Shown: positions 23,159-33,802 of the stretch, piece after piece
Numbering within the stretch: the first letter of the stretch is position 1
How the letters are laid out: the number at the start of each line of letters is the position of its first letter
NCBI GenBank assembly: GCA_964036315.1
Contig: OZ038495.1
Location: 26,584,190 to 26,648,189, forward strand
Length of the DNA: 64,000 bases
Source of the DNA: Acanthosepion esculentum
Taxonomy: Eukaryota; Mollusca; Cephalopoda; Sepiida; Sepiidae
Direction of reading: 5' to 3'
Made by a program: the position numbers and the translations under genes
Notes under the pieces: generated by a model
What the model saw: only the letters and a program-made list of their open reading frames with translations
The model's database searches: none
Told to the model about the DNA's origin: nothing

Positions 23159-26100
23159 GGGAGAGAGAGATGTGTATATAAACACTATCAGCCTGATGGT
23201 GGGTAATTGAATGACAAAATGGAAAAAATCCCATGTGATACATTTCATCCTTTGAAAGGACTTCTTCAGACTAATTTTTTTAAATTTTTAATTTTTTTAT
23301 TAATGGATTTCCAAACTACATATGATTACATCAATAAAATCCTGATTTAGTCTGAAGAGGTCATTTTGAAAGATGAAATGCATCATTAAATATTTTCCAT
23401 TTTGTCATTCAATTACCCACCATATATTTGTATAGAAGTCACATGAATTGTCTGCATTTTTTTTGGTTTTAGCTTTATAATTCGTACATAAGTCATATGT
23501 TGCTTTTTGTGAATACAGTTTACATCTTTGCTTGCAGTTACATAAGTTCAAGAAAAAAAGGAAATTAAAGATTTTGTTCTCTGTAATTGTCAGGCAAAAT
23601 TTTCATGTTTAACCAATAAACAAATTTAGCTGAAATAATTCCAATCATTGCTAATACAGAATAACAATGTCCCAAAACTGAACAGTAATTTTTGAATTGC
23701 CACGGCTGATTGGATGTTGCATATATTATCTGCCAATCAGCATTAAGCTTACAACTGGGGTGATACAAAATGGTGCTAGTTTTGCATATGTGGAAAGTGC
23801 TTAGATAAATTATGAGACTGTTTGAATGAAATAAACATTTACAAAATGAATTCAATGAATCTTATTAAAAATACATTTATAATAATAACCGCACAATAGT
23901 TTCAGGAGTGAACAGAATTACTGATGAGAATCATTGTCACCAAATCTTGAAATTTTGTGGGGACGTGTGACAAAAGATTATGCATAATTTCATTATCAAA
24001 ATCAACTTAAGCTGTTAGGATTGAAGTCAGGCATTGGGCCATTCTCTTTTTCTGTTCTGACTATTGTATTAGAAATGTTACACTTCTTAAAAACTTTCAT
24101 GACCCTTTCATGTGGGATAATTTTCCCCATGTATTTTACCCACTGTACTAGGTATTCCAAAATTTCCTAGTTTACAGTGCAAACACCTGTCAAAATAGTG
24201 AAATTTCCTTACATTTCAACTGCTAGTATCTTGTTTATTTTTTAAGCTATTTTGATAAAAGTAGTATGTAAACTAAATTTAATCTTTTCTTTTTCTAAAA
24301 ATATAATTCTTGTTTACACTTTAAAACTGTATAAAGCAATTATTTATTTTTAAAATTAATTCAAGCTGACAGTTTGGAAAAAAACAATATTTTACTTCGT
24401 CTAAACTGTCAGCTTGAATTGCCATTGCCTAAGCTATTCTTATTTTCTTAAAGAAAAATAGAAATTAACAAAAATAATAAAAAATAAATAAACTGAGTAT
24501 ATGTTTAGTTTTTTAAATTTTGCTTGTTCTCATTTGCCCATAAAAATGGAACAAACTTTTAATGGTCATTTATAAAGTATCACGACAAACTTACTGAAGA
24601 AAAGTTTAAAACACATTTTGAATAAATTAAATGTATCCTCTGAATTTAAATTTTGCTTTTATTTGAAATCTAATTTGCAAAAAATAAATAAAATAAAACA
24701 AACAATTTTACGTATTTAAATAAGGTTTTAACTTTTTAAGAAATCTTTAAAACTTCTATGTATTCATTCACTGAATCTCCATTTTTGACAACATGAAAAT
24801 AAACGTAAAAATATAGTATACTTTTGAACTTGCGCATCTGGCTGTTTTCATGTGATATAAACATAGGTGTTTTTTTAATTTTTTTTATTGAGGAACTACT
24901 GAAAAAAAATTAGCTTCATCTCTGTTATCAGATGAAATATAGGAAAAAGTTACAAGTCATTAACTGTTGAAATGAAACTTATATCAGTAAAATTTGCCCT
25001 TCTCGTCATATTTTATGATTTTGTTTTTGAAAATAAAATTTTCCCAAATATTTAGGCTGATCTAATCTAAAAATGATTGATTCCATTAGCATTATCTTTC
25101 TTTTACTTCAAGTCTACCAATATAACATTACATTTATAATGATTTTAATTTGTTTGAAGATTGCATCTTCAGTTATACATAATATTAACTTTTTGTCCAA
25201 CAGCACAAGACAAAAATATGAACCGCAAATGATCATAACTTTGTTGCTAAGTGAGCTATCAAGATAAATTTGGTACGATTTTTTATGGTTTGTCAAGATT
25301 TTAGTTCTGATACTTTCAACATATTCCATGACTGTTTGAAATAACTTATCTAGTGAAACATTTCTCCTGACTGGTAGCAAAGAGTTAGAACACTTTGGTA
25401 ACACTCAGAGAGGCTACTCTCACCATCAGTTGCCTAATATCTGGGTATTTGCAATTCCATGCCATGTCCCTGCATGTACTTCAGGGGTGCAACACTGAGC
25501 CCACATTATGCTTTAGCCGTAGCCCCATTTCGGTCAGCTTGCTTTGACTTACACAATGGACAGTGACAATAATTTTAGCCTTTTTCACCATAAGTTTTTT
25601 CTCATGACAGTTACCAATAAAAAAACAAAACAAAAAAAAAAAAAACACATGCCCTTTAAACTTTCTTTTGCCAATATTCATGTCATTTTCTTTAGTGTAG
25701 AATACTTTTCTCTTGAAATGAAATGTTCTCCAGATATATTAGCACTGAAACTTAATTTAAACTTTTCTATATCTATCAGTAAATTCTCTGTTCCAAGTTA
25801 TCTTCCTCTTTGTTGAATAGATTCCAGGGAGCATGTTCCTGGCCTTGGTGTTTATATTTGGAAAAATCTTCCAATTACAATGGGATTGTCACTTTAGTCT
25901 CTGGCAGTTTCTTCTAGGTTTTCAATATTCTTTATTGCACTCTGTTACCTATCTCTTTTTTCTTTATCGATCCGCTTCTTTTCAGGACTGTAGTATATTA
26001 AACAAAAGACCCGCTAGTATTGAAGTCAATCTATCTCTCTCTACACTCATCTGCAAACATTTTTGCGTTTGGTGATTTTAATGCTCATCATGTCAAGTGT

Positions 26101-28068
26101 CTTAATCATCACTAATACCATTGATGTTGCTGGTATTCAGACTTACATTTTTTTAGTTGTCTCAGTCAAATAGTAGATTCCACTAATAATTCTAACCCAC
26201 ATGCTTCTCCACTTAATTTGTTCCTTACCTCTTCTCTTGTCAAACTGCACAACTATCCTCGACAATTTGGATCATGTTGCAGTATCTGTTGCTAGTTCTT
26301 TTGACTCTTTTATTAGACATGAACTCTCTATTCACAAGACTTCCTTCTGTTATTAGCATACTGATTGGGATTTGTTTCATGATGTCCCTTGGAGTGAAAT
26401 CTTTAATCTTCCTATCAAAAAGGTTTCTTTTTGGGTGAAAACTAGCATTGATGCTTTTGTGCCATCTCAGAAACAATTTTCTCTTTGATTCATATTTGCC
26501 TGTTCAGCTGCTATAGCTCATAGGAATCACCTTTTCCAGTTATATTACCGTGGTAGCTCTGATCATAACATAAGCCTTGTCTTAACTGCCTGCAACAATT
26601 GCAAAATATGTTTGTTCACTTACAGAATGAGGCACCATTTTTGTTCTCATGACTAATGGCAACTCTGTAATAGTGTCTTAAATAAGAATATGTCCTCCAT
26701 TCAAGTGTTAACGTTTCTAATTATAAAGCAGAATGCTTTGCTCATAAATTCTCTTTCAATTCTAGCACCGACTCATCATTGCCTGATTTTCCACTTAAAG
26801 AGTCTCTAATGTGTGATGTGCACAACTCTATACGTTGTTTCTGCTGTCATCTCTAAAACTGATTAACACAAAGTATGTGAAAATGATGGTATTTTAATCG
26901 GCTCCCGTTTTCTCTAAATTCCACAAGAAATGCCTTGCTGTTTCTTACTTTCCACTACTTGGAAATAATCTTCTTTAATTCTCGTTTTTGAGAACTCTGG
27001 CAAACTGCCTGATCTTTTGAACTATCAGCCTATTAGCTTTATTTTTTTAAAACTCTTTCTGGCAAAGTATTAGAGGGCTTAATCAATTCCGAGCTGGTTA
27101 AGCATCTTATCTCAGAGTCTTCAGTCAGACAAACAATTTGGTTTTCACTTCTCAAGGTCAACTGCCAACATGTCAATGGTTATTACTGAAAGAGTATCAT
27201 GCTTAAGATAAAACTGGTGAAACTGTTTTAGATATTTCAAAAGGAGTTTGATAGGGTCTTCTTTGCAACTTGAAGGTTTATGATGCTTCTGGTCTTGATT
27301 CAATCATTATCAAATCGCAATATGAAGGCCATCTTGAACAGCTATTCTTTTAGATCTTTCTACATAAGTGTGGGTGTTCCTCAGGGCTCTAGCCTCGGAC
27401 CTACTTTGTTGTTAATTTTTATCAATGACCTTCCTGGTGTCATCAGTTCTTGACTCGGTATCTATGCCAATAACACTATTTACTCCTGTTTTTATGGTAA
27501 GTCCGATAGGTTTGATAAAGTCAAATTGGTAGCTAATCTTGAAAATGATCTTCAATCTGTGAAATGTCATCTTAATTTAATTCCAGTGATTCCATAAGTC
27601 TTAATTTTTGTAGAAATTTATTTTCTGATAATGTCGATTGTTGAATATGGTCGCCTGTACTTACAAAAGAATGCTACATTTATACACTAATAAAAAAAAA
27701 TTCAAAATTATTTTTAAAATATTAGTGCTCAATGATTTGTATTAAGCTTTTCCATTTATGATTAGTAAACATAATTCCGTTTAATAATAATATCATCAAA
27801 GCTGCTAAAATTAATACAGAATTTTAAGATTTAAAACTTGATAAATTAAAAACAAAAAAATGAAAACAATTCTTGTAAAATTCATTATTCATTAAAAAAA
27901 TTTTTTTTCCCTTAAGGCAAAAGTATCCTTAATATATCTTATTTATAAAAGCAATTAAAAGCTTTTCTAATTAAATAATATCATAATATTACTGCATTTT
28001 TTTAATTTTACAATTCAGACCAAATTTTCAGTAAACAGTGTTTCTGTTTGAAAAAGAAAAAAAGAAAA

Positions 28069-28103
<35 letters not shown>

Positions 28104-31025
28104 ATTGGAGAATTTAAATCATCAATTTGATTTCTTTCTGCCTTCTATCAGCATGGCTGATTCTAACCTCCAGTGGAGTAAACTCTTTGCGCCTTCTCAG
28201 TTTATGCTTTCTGATGATATGAATTGGAATGATTATATTGAATCAATTGCAAAGTCTCTTGCTAAGAAAGTTGGTATACCATGTCGTGCTAGACAATTTA
28301 TTTCTCATCTGAATCTGTCACGGACCTTCATAAATTTACCATTTAACCATGCATTAAATATTGTTACTACATCTGGTCTGGTGCTTCTGCTATAATCTTG
28401 AGATTCTGGACAAAATCCAAAGAAGAATCTGCAATATTATCAGTCCTGAATTGGTACCTTGGCTTCACTCACTTTTCCACTACTATTACATAGGTTCCCT
28501 GTATGTTTTCTATAAATATTTTCATGGCAATTGTTCTGATGAGCATTCCTCTTTGGTACCTTGACTCCATGAATTTAAGTGCAGCATTAGATTGGCAGTT
28601 AGGCCTCATAATTTTACTATTGAAATTCCTAAGTTCTTTTCTAATAGTTTCTTCTGTAACACTTCTTACTTATAGAACTCTCTTCCAGCTTCTTGCTTTC
28701 CCATCAACTATAATCAGAATTAGAATTTCATCCATGGTTGATAATTCATTTCTGCAATGTTTGTATTAAATGATTCAAAATTTATTAAATTGGTCTAGTT
28801 TTATTTTTCCATCCGTCGATAATTCTTTTTGTGATATTAATACACTAATATGTTAGTCCATTTCAGGATGACCTATCAGCCAGCTCAAGTGTACAACTTT
28901 TCAGTAATATATTTATTTTGCATTCATGTATAGCTGTAAAGATTTTGCTTTAGGAACCATGTGAATTATGGGCTTTTGTTGATAGGACCCTCCCCCCAAT
29001 GACTTTTTTGTTTTTAAATGGCATTTCAGTTGAATGATATTTTAAAAAGGAATCTATTTATATCCAAAACTTATAACAAAAGAAAATATTTAGTATAGTA
29101 TTTGATGGTAAACACCTAATCATACTGAAATATATCCTTAGTTGTATAGTAAGCTATGTTTAAATTACAACATTACCATTGTGTTTAGTTTAGTCATATT
29201 ATAAACTACTTATTTGATGCATTCTAAGAGTTTCTTTACAAAAGTAATTAAAATATTTTTCTAAAAGATTTCTTGAAATATTAATATTGAGGAATTTTAA
29301 CAAGTTTACTGTTTAAATTTAATAGCTAAAACGAAAATGGATCTTAAAATGTTGACAAACTTTTGATGATTCTGCCAATTCTTTAAGCTTTAAAAAATAT
29401 GTAGTGTGAAGTAGTTTCTTTTGTAAAACTGTCTTTTTTTCCCCCAGAAAAGGAAATATTTACCATATACTTTAGTAGCTACTGCCAAAATTTTTCTAGG
29501 AGTGAAGCTTGGAATTTACAAGGTTCCTTTTCCCCTTGATGGTTAAAAACTGTAACCGAATGATAAAAAAGTCTGCATAAAAACAATTATTTTTATTTAA
29601 AATATTTATAACCCAAATTTATTCATTTTGGTGGTTTTCTTAATTTGAAAGTTAAGAAATCACAGTGTTTGCATGCTAAAAATGTTACCTATCAAACTGA
29701 AGTAATTAAAAATTCATCTCACAAAATCTTTTTATGCAGAAATGATAAACTTACTTGGTTACCTACTTGTTACCATAATGAACATATGGAATTTTAAGTT
29801 TTACTGTAATAAAACAATAATCTAAAGAAAAGAATGAGCAAATTGACTTGTGGTTTACAAAGAGAAAAATCTATTGAAGATAGCCAACAGTGCCAATTAG
29901 CAATAACTTATATTGGCAAACAAATTAAGTTTAAAATTGGACTTAAACTTCGGTTGTTATTTTTAAAGATATATTTTTTAATGAACAGCATCAAAATAAT
30001 TTTATAAAATAAAAAGTATGACAATGAAGAATATTAAATTTTCAACACCAGAAGGCTTAGAGAAAGAGAGTGCAAAAGAGAAAAAAAAAATCACTTATTG
30101 TATTGACAATGCAAAGAAAAAAAAAAAAAAATTTTTTTTTAAAGTTTCAGATTTATTCATGTTTTTCAATTTTGGAGACAAGAGATTTTCGTTTTGTGGA
30201 TATATTTGGTTTTAGCGTTTCAAACAATTATAATACCGATCTTTCTTTCACGGGATGTTTCCTTTTTATTTCTGGTACAGGTAAGCTGGATATTTTACTT
30301 TTTGTTTTTTTTGTTTTTAAATCTGAACACAAACGAATTCATTTTTTTTAATGATTACATTTGAAAACCCTTACGCCAAATGTAAGGGAGATAAATCATT
30401 ACTTATATAAAAAAGCGTTTGAAGCGCTAAAATAAACTATATTCTAGTTTGGTTTCTAACATTTTAAGAATAATTATCAGAAAAAGAAAAGTTAAAATAA
30501 AGTATGCACAAATCAAGAGGCAAAAACTCATCTTTTTTTATATATAAAATCTAAGAAAACTTATTTTAGTAGGCAATATGGCTTCGCTACTTTGAACAAA
30601 ATTAAAAACACATGTCTGTCTTGGATAGAGAAAAATAAAATGACAAAAATTAAATATTTAGTTAGAATAATAAAAACAATTGAAATTATCTAACATCAAA
30701 TAATAAAATACTGCGATTTAAGTAAACAAAATTGATTAGCAGTTATAGATAGAAATATACGAAAAAGCCTCAAGTGGTAACGACGACAATGGGCTAAAAA
30801 GATATGGCGGTATGTATGTTAGAATAGAAACGGGGATCAATTAACAATTGTTTGAATATAATAAACTGATCCCTCTCTTTGTGTCCATACAATGATCGTC
30901 ATGCAACACACGGAGAGGCTTGGACCAAATTATTAACATCGCAACAAATAGCAGCTAAAATCCGGGCAGAGTTTCTGGTAATAATAATTTTTTTTTTTAC
31001 AGTACTTACCCTTATTCTTTGGCAT
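15452..31025 (-). CDS. EIF1A: Translation initiation factor eIF1A (whole gene, six coding exons)
   Basis: eIF1A binds the A site of the 40S subunit with eIF1 and helps the preinitiation complex scan for and select the start codon; it acts in the cytosol. Exons are 31025-31010, 22371-22288, 21783-21680, 16421-16289, 15949-15861 and 15457-15452, all with AG/GT junctions and consistent phase. They splice to 143 residues against 144 in human. Residues 5-17 form the basic N-terminal tail ([13 protein letters not shown]). About 22-115 is the OB fold with [37 protein letters not shown] and [18 protein letters not shown]. 120-143 is the acidic C-terminal tail ending EEIEDI. No residue looks damaged. 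The very long introns (8.6, 0.5, 5.3, 0.3 and 0.4 kb) hold transposons. The start is fixed by the conserved MPKNKGKGG. There is no sign of a second copy. Confidence 0.96.
15861..15949 (-). CDS. EIF1A: eIF1A coding exon 5 (acidic tail)
   Basis: Acceptor GTCTTTTAG and donor GTAAGTACC. It encodes the second and third bases of Val113 through Asp142, with [19 protein letters not shown], the acidic tail that contacts eIF5B in this family. Confidence 0.95.
16289..16421 (-). CDS. EIF1A: eIF1A coding exon 4 (OB fold, second half)
   Basis: Acceptor TTTTCTTGTAG and donor GTGAGATC. It encodes residues 69-112 plus one base, from [13 protein letters not shown] to AYGELPDS. Confidence 0.97.
17995..18302 (+). 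mobile_element. tRNA-derived retroposon family A, copy with inverted head
   Basis: The tRNA-like head (A-box-like TGGCACAGTGG, B-box-like GAGTTCAATACC) lies on the minus strand at about 17997-18072. The body follows on the plus strand from CTGGTTAAAG at 18075. The head is therefore inverted relative to the body, with CTTTAACCAG and CTGGTTAAAG flanking it as a short duplication at the junction. The body contains CCACCTGAAGAAGGCTGGAG and GGCCGAAACGTTGTGATAAA. The last 3' block (CTCATCTCAG...) is missing. Confidence 0.8.
18330..21190 (+). pseudogene. hAT-like transposase remnant, split by a Tc1 insertion
   Basis: Left part (18350-18705): translations include [40 protein letters not shown] and, after a stop at 18529, [18 protein letters not shown] and a degraded [16 protein letters not shown] region. 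Right part (from 20259): [19 protein letters not shown], the HILHLV block typical of hAT-type transposases, then [12 protein letters not shown]. Near 21080-21150 follows [16 protein letters not shown], the C-terminal dimerisation region. Stops and frameshifts are frequent, so the gene is dead. The two halves join across 18708-20256, which is a separate transposon. It lies antisense within eIF1A intron 3. The family name is from motif memory and could be a hAT relative. Confidence 0.75.
18708..20256 (-). mobile_element. Tc1-like transposon with about 200-bp terminal repeats
   Basis: The element starts CAGTGGAGTGAAACAAATAT after TA (18706-18707) and ends at 20256 before TA (20257-20258), the expected TA target duplication. 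The terminal inverted repeats extend about 200 bp (18708-18910 against 20083-20256). They carry two copies of a TATTCGTAC-like direct repeat per arm, as in IR/DR-type Tc1 elements. The transposase is on the minus strand. It starts near 19936 ([20 protein letters not shown], a helix-turn-helix), passes [19 protein letters not shown] with the first catalytic Asp, then [20 protein letters not shown] and [15 protein letters not shown]. Several stops and frameshifts between 19400 and 19900 make it inactive; 18974-19417 is open. Confidence 0.92.
21680..21783 (-). CDS. EIF1A: eIF1A coding exon 3 (OB fold, first half)
   Basis: Acceptor TGTATTTTTCAG and donor GTAAATTTT. It encodes the last two bases of Glu34 through Lys68, with [20 protein letters not shown] and [13 protein letters not shown], the most conserved part of the family. 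Confidence 0.97.
22288..22371 (-). CDS. EIF1A: eIF1A coding exon 2 (basic tail)
   Basis: Acceptor CTTGTTTTGTAG and donor GTGAGTCAT. It encodes [20 protein letters not shown] through Gln33 and the first base of Glu34. Confidence 0.97.
23104..23158. repeat. (GT)n(TA)n microsatellite
   Basis: GT repeat followed by TATG units and a TA tract, just left of the foldback element. Confidence 0.9.
23197..23422. mobile_element. Foldback element, about 76-bp inverted arms
   Basis: The left arm begins TGGTGGGTAATTGAATGACA (23197) and ends near 23274. The right arm, 23347-23422, ends TGTCATTCAATTACCCACCA. The arms are about 85-90% complementary. Each arm contains a CTGAAGA...GATGAAAT block. The centre is AT-rich, with no coding capacity. 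Confidence 0.8.
24358..24420. other. Hairpin with 18-bp perfect stem
   Basis: AATTCAAGCTGACAGTTT at 24358-24375 pairs exactly with 24403-24420. The stem extends to 21 pairs including one G-U, with a loop of about 21 nt. It lies within eIF1A intron 1. The size resembles a microRNA precursor, but such stems also arise from small transposons. Confidence 0.6.
25830..28770 (+). mobile_element. Degenerate CR1/Jockey-type LINE, antisense in eIF1A intron 1
   Basis: In order on the plus strand: an endonuclease motif [17 protein letters not shown] (near 26060-26105); [29 protein letters not shown] (near 27025); then [20 protein letters not shown] (near 27372-27432). Next is a catalytic box read as YANN in place of YADD (near 27460). 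After an AT-rich interruption (27660-28140), the C-terminal region has DWNxYIESxAKSxAKKVG-like text, [20 protein letters not shown] and [20 protein letters not shown] (28390-28560). Many stops and frameshifts and loss of both catalytic Asp make it inactive. The lysine-rich start at 28048 is an A-tract, not part of the element. Confidence 0.85.
31010..31025 (-). CDS. EIF1A: eIF1A first coding exon
   Basis: Only 16 coding bases (ATG through the first base of Gly6, MPKNK+) before the donor GTAAGTACT. The conserved MPKNKGKGG start, completed by exon 2, fixes the ATG. Confidence 0.95.
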
Positions 31026-31300
31026 GTTTGACTAGTAGAATCTGTTTTTGTTTGTTTTCTGTTACACGAGTTAATACGTGTTTATGTGAGGAACAAACAC
31101 AAATGTCTTCGCAGGACACAAAACGAGTGGCGGGGGAAGATTTTTCAAGGCGGAAGCGAAAAAGAAATTGATAGAAAACCGAGTTTCCGTTTCCGGTTGC
31201 GTGTGCGTACTCGTTACTTCCACACACGTGCGTATTAAGACGGCTGACATTTCGTATGTGTCTTTAAATCTAAACTTTATAGGTGAATTTCGTGTATTTA
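31026..31300 (-). promoter_or_regulatory. eIF1A 5' UTR and promoter region
   Basis: Upstream of the ATG the sequence becomes richer in CpG and GC (31070-31250, with GGCGGGGGAAG and GGCGGAAGCG on the plus strand, ACACGTGCGT near 31226), unlike the surrounding AT-rich DNA. That suits a constitutive gene. No TATA box or start site can be assigned. Confidence 0.5.
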
Positions 31301-31435
31301 TATAGTAAATAAATCAAGGACGAATTTTTTCTGACGACTGAAAGAATTTATAGTGTTAATGGGTCACAAAATCAAGTATAGAACAATGAACACATAACTC
31401 GTACATTTATAATTTTATATTTTTACGTATAAATG

Positions 31436-31507
31436 TACCAAAATAAAAAGCAGTTTATATTATATGAGATTCTCATATACGATATAAACTGCTTTTTATT
31501 TTTGGTA
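31436..31507. repeat. Near-perfect 72-bp palindrome
   Basis: TACCAAAATAAAAAGCAGTT at 31436 is mirrored by its complement ending TTTTTGGTA at 31507, with only a couple of mismatches and a 1-nt centre (31470). It lies about 410 bp upstream of the eIF1A start codon. It could be a tiny transposon or a replication-generated hairpin. Confidence 0.85.
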
Positions 31508-33043
31508 TTTGAAGCAAGTAAAAGACATAGATTCCTACATTAAATTATAAAAGTTTATTCAAGTGACCAATCATCTTCCATCAACTGCCAACGAAATTCA
31601 ATTGTGTTGATGTAGTTCTATTTGCTGATAGAAGTAGTAGGTATTTAATTTAATCGCATGACTACTTGAGCAGAACGTGACACAATGTTTAGTTTAAAAT
31701 GGAATTTGGTAGCCCACGTATGGGCAACCAAATTTCATGGGGACAAAAATGGCTCAGACCTTCTCACAGCACTGCCCTATTTGAGGAAGCTTCAGGCAGC
31801 AAGTAATTATCTTGACCTCCTTTCCAAAGAAGAGGTATTGATTGACTGAGGTGGGGGCTCGAGCTAACATTAAATTTTACCTGCTTCCCTGTACTTTCTT
31901 TTGTGCACAAGTGACACTATAATCAGATGACTGAGTATGAATTTAGCAATTGATTGCATTACATACACTGTAGCTCACATATGTCCTATCCACTGAAACA
32001 AAGCTGTGATTTATTACAAGCAGTGTCACTGTCAGAGAAACATCTGTATTATTGAAGTCATGCAAATTTAGCTGTCTACTGGTGGACACTGGATATCAAT
32101 CAATCATTTTCAATCAAATAGTTGTTGACTGGCAAAATTTCTCCTGAGCTATCTCACAACAGAACTTAGTTGTCTTTAATGTGTTGTAGAGATCAACAAG
32201 AACAAATTTATACATTGAAGTTTGGGCATGATAGAGTGAAGAACAACAATAAATGGTTCTCATAATGTAGATCTATACAAACATTAATATTAAATCTGAT
32301 ACATATTAATGTAGAGCTGTATAAACTAATAAAATTAATATAGATTTATATAAATATTGATAAGCTTTAATATATATCTGTAAAAACTAATAATAAACAT
32401 TAATCTTGATCTGTCACTTCTGCCAATAACTTAATCATATCAGATGTGGAACCATGACTGTTACAGATACTTGGAAACTGGACCACTAAATTATGTCTTT
32501 GTAAATCATAGTTTTTTTTGTGTATCAAAATGATCTGACACTCCACAAAAATACTATTGTTGTGTCCATAAAAGAATGCATAAATAAAAAAATTAGTTAT
32601 ACTCTGTTGTGTTCATAAAAAATAAAAATTAATTATAGTGTCAGAAAAATAATTATAATAAAATTATTATAATTGTAATTATCATTAATTCACTCTTTCT
32701 AAATCAATGAGTATTGATCACTCTTTTCTCCTCTACACACACAAACGTGACATTCTCACGATCGGACAGGCAGTCAACATGTGCGTCAACAACGATTTTG
32801 GCTCCTTTTCCTTTTATGGCCATAATGATAACATTTATCTCCTAATACTCAAGAAAAATTTGAGGTAAGAAAAGCCTAGACACTTCTTGTGTTTTCCAAC
32901 TAAATTATCTGGAAACTCATTACACATGTAATTTTCCTACACAAACTTTATACACACAAACACATTCTTTAGTTTAAAAGTTTTCATGTAATTAGAGTTT
33001 AAATCTTTTCTTCTTTTATTGTCATTGTATACTTTTGTTAATA
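31508..33043. other. Intergenic, no assigned gene
   Basis: 31685-31849 is a 54-codon frame containing an imperfect 14-bp hairpin (31703-31734), not recognised. 32266-32410 holds about four degenerate copies of a roughly 45-bp unit with TTAATATAGAT-like cores. The remainder is AT-rich. Confidence 0.4.
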
Positions 33044-33197
33044 CAGTGTAACCCGAATATAAGAGGGTTGTCGGGACCAGAGAAGAAGTCTCTTATATCC
33101 AGGTTTGGTCTATTTTGTTTAGGTAAGTATGGCTCTAATTTGGGATCAGAGAAAATCTCTCTTTTATCCGGGTTTCTCTTATATCCAGGTTACACTG
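33044..33197. mobile_element. pogo/Tigger-like MITE, 154 bp
   Basis: It begins CAGTGTAACCCGAATATAAG and ends with the complement (CTTATATCCAGGTTACACTG). It is flanked on both sides by TA (33042-33043 and 33198-33199). TIRs are about 24 bp. It is non-coding. The terminal pattern CAGT...TATAAGAG resembles pogo-type elements. Confidence 0.75.
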
Positions 33198-33339
33198 TAC
33201 ATACATCACCATTTGTTTTATGTTATTTATTTATTACTCAAACTCACAATAATTGTTACAGGAAAAATATATCAGGAGACACATTTTCTACATGAACACA
33301 CATGTAGCACTCCTGCAACATGCATATCTATAAAAAAAG

Positions 33340-33802
33340 ACAGTATTTACATTAGTCAGACTATTGTCCTCATCTTTGTCGCCATATTTGTCACAACGTT
33401 TCGGCCGTTGTACGCTCTGGCCTTCTTCAGGTGGTTGGAATTTCGAACCGAACCCTTTATTTGGATTACTGGGGTAGACTGTTCTAGTTCCACATGTTTG
33501 ATGGATGTCAGTTATCAGTTATCTCCTGCTAATTTTCCCTCTGAAAGTTCTCCACTGCCTGAACCGGGTATTGAACTCACACTCTTTGGGTCTGTCACTG
33601 GATCTAACCAACGCCTTTATCCACTGTGCCATGTGTCCTTGAGGACATCTGGGTATTATAAACCTAATTTTTCAGCAACCGTTTTTTACAAGTACTCATA
33701 TTGCAATTTTGCTGTTATCATTACATGTTTTTACCAGATCTCATATTGCACCGACTAATGTAAATACTGTACATAATACCTCATCTCAGAAATATAGACA
33801 GA
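33340..33802 (+). mobile_element. tRNA-derived retroposon family A, copy with long inverted 5' part
   Basis: 33340-33652 carries the family in minus orientation, from a tail-proximal block (GTATTTACATTAGTCAGACT) to the head with CACAGTGGATAAAGGCGTT on the minus strand. After about 90 bp of other sequence, the extreme 3' block is found in plus orientation (GACTAATGTAAATACTGTAC ... CTCAGAAATATAGACAG, 33754-33802). The same inverted-head layout is seen at 17995 and 45795. Confidence 0.75.

Larger units (their letters stand above)
22372..31009. other. eIF1A intron 1 (8.6 kb)
   Basis: It contains CA and TA microsatellites (22478-22493, 23104-23158), a foldback at 23197-23422, a hairpin at 24358-24420 and an antisense LINE at 25830-28770. 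The rest (28800-31000) is AT-rich with A/T runs; I see no gene in it. Confidence 0.8.

Noticed and set aside
28048..28140. Lysine-rich N-terminus of a 115-codon frame
   Set aside because: A-rich tract fused by chance to the LINE C-terminal remnant that starts about 28140.
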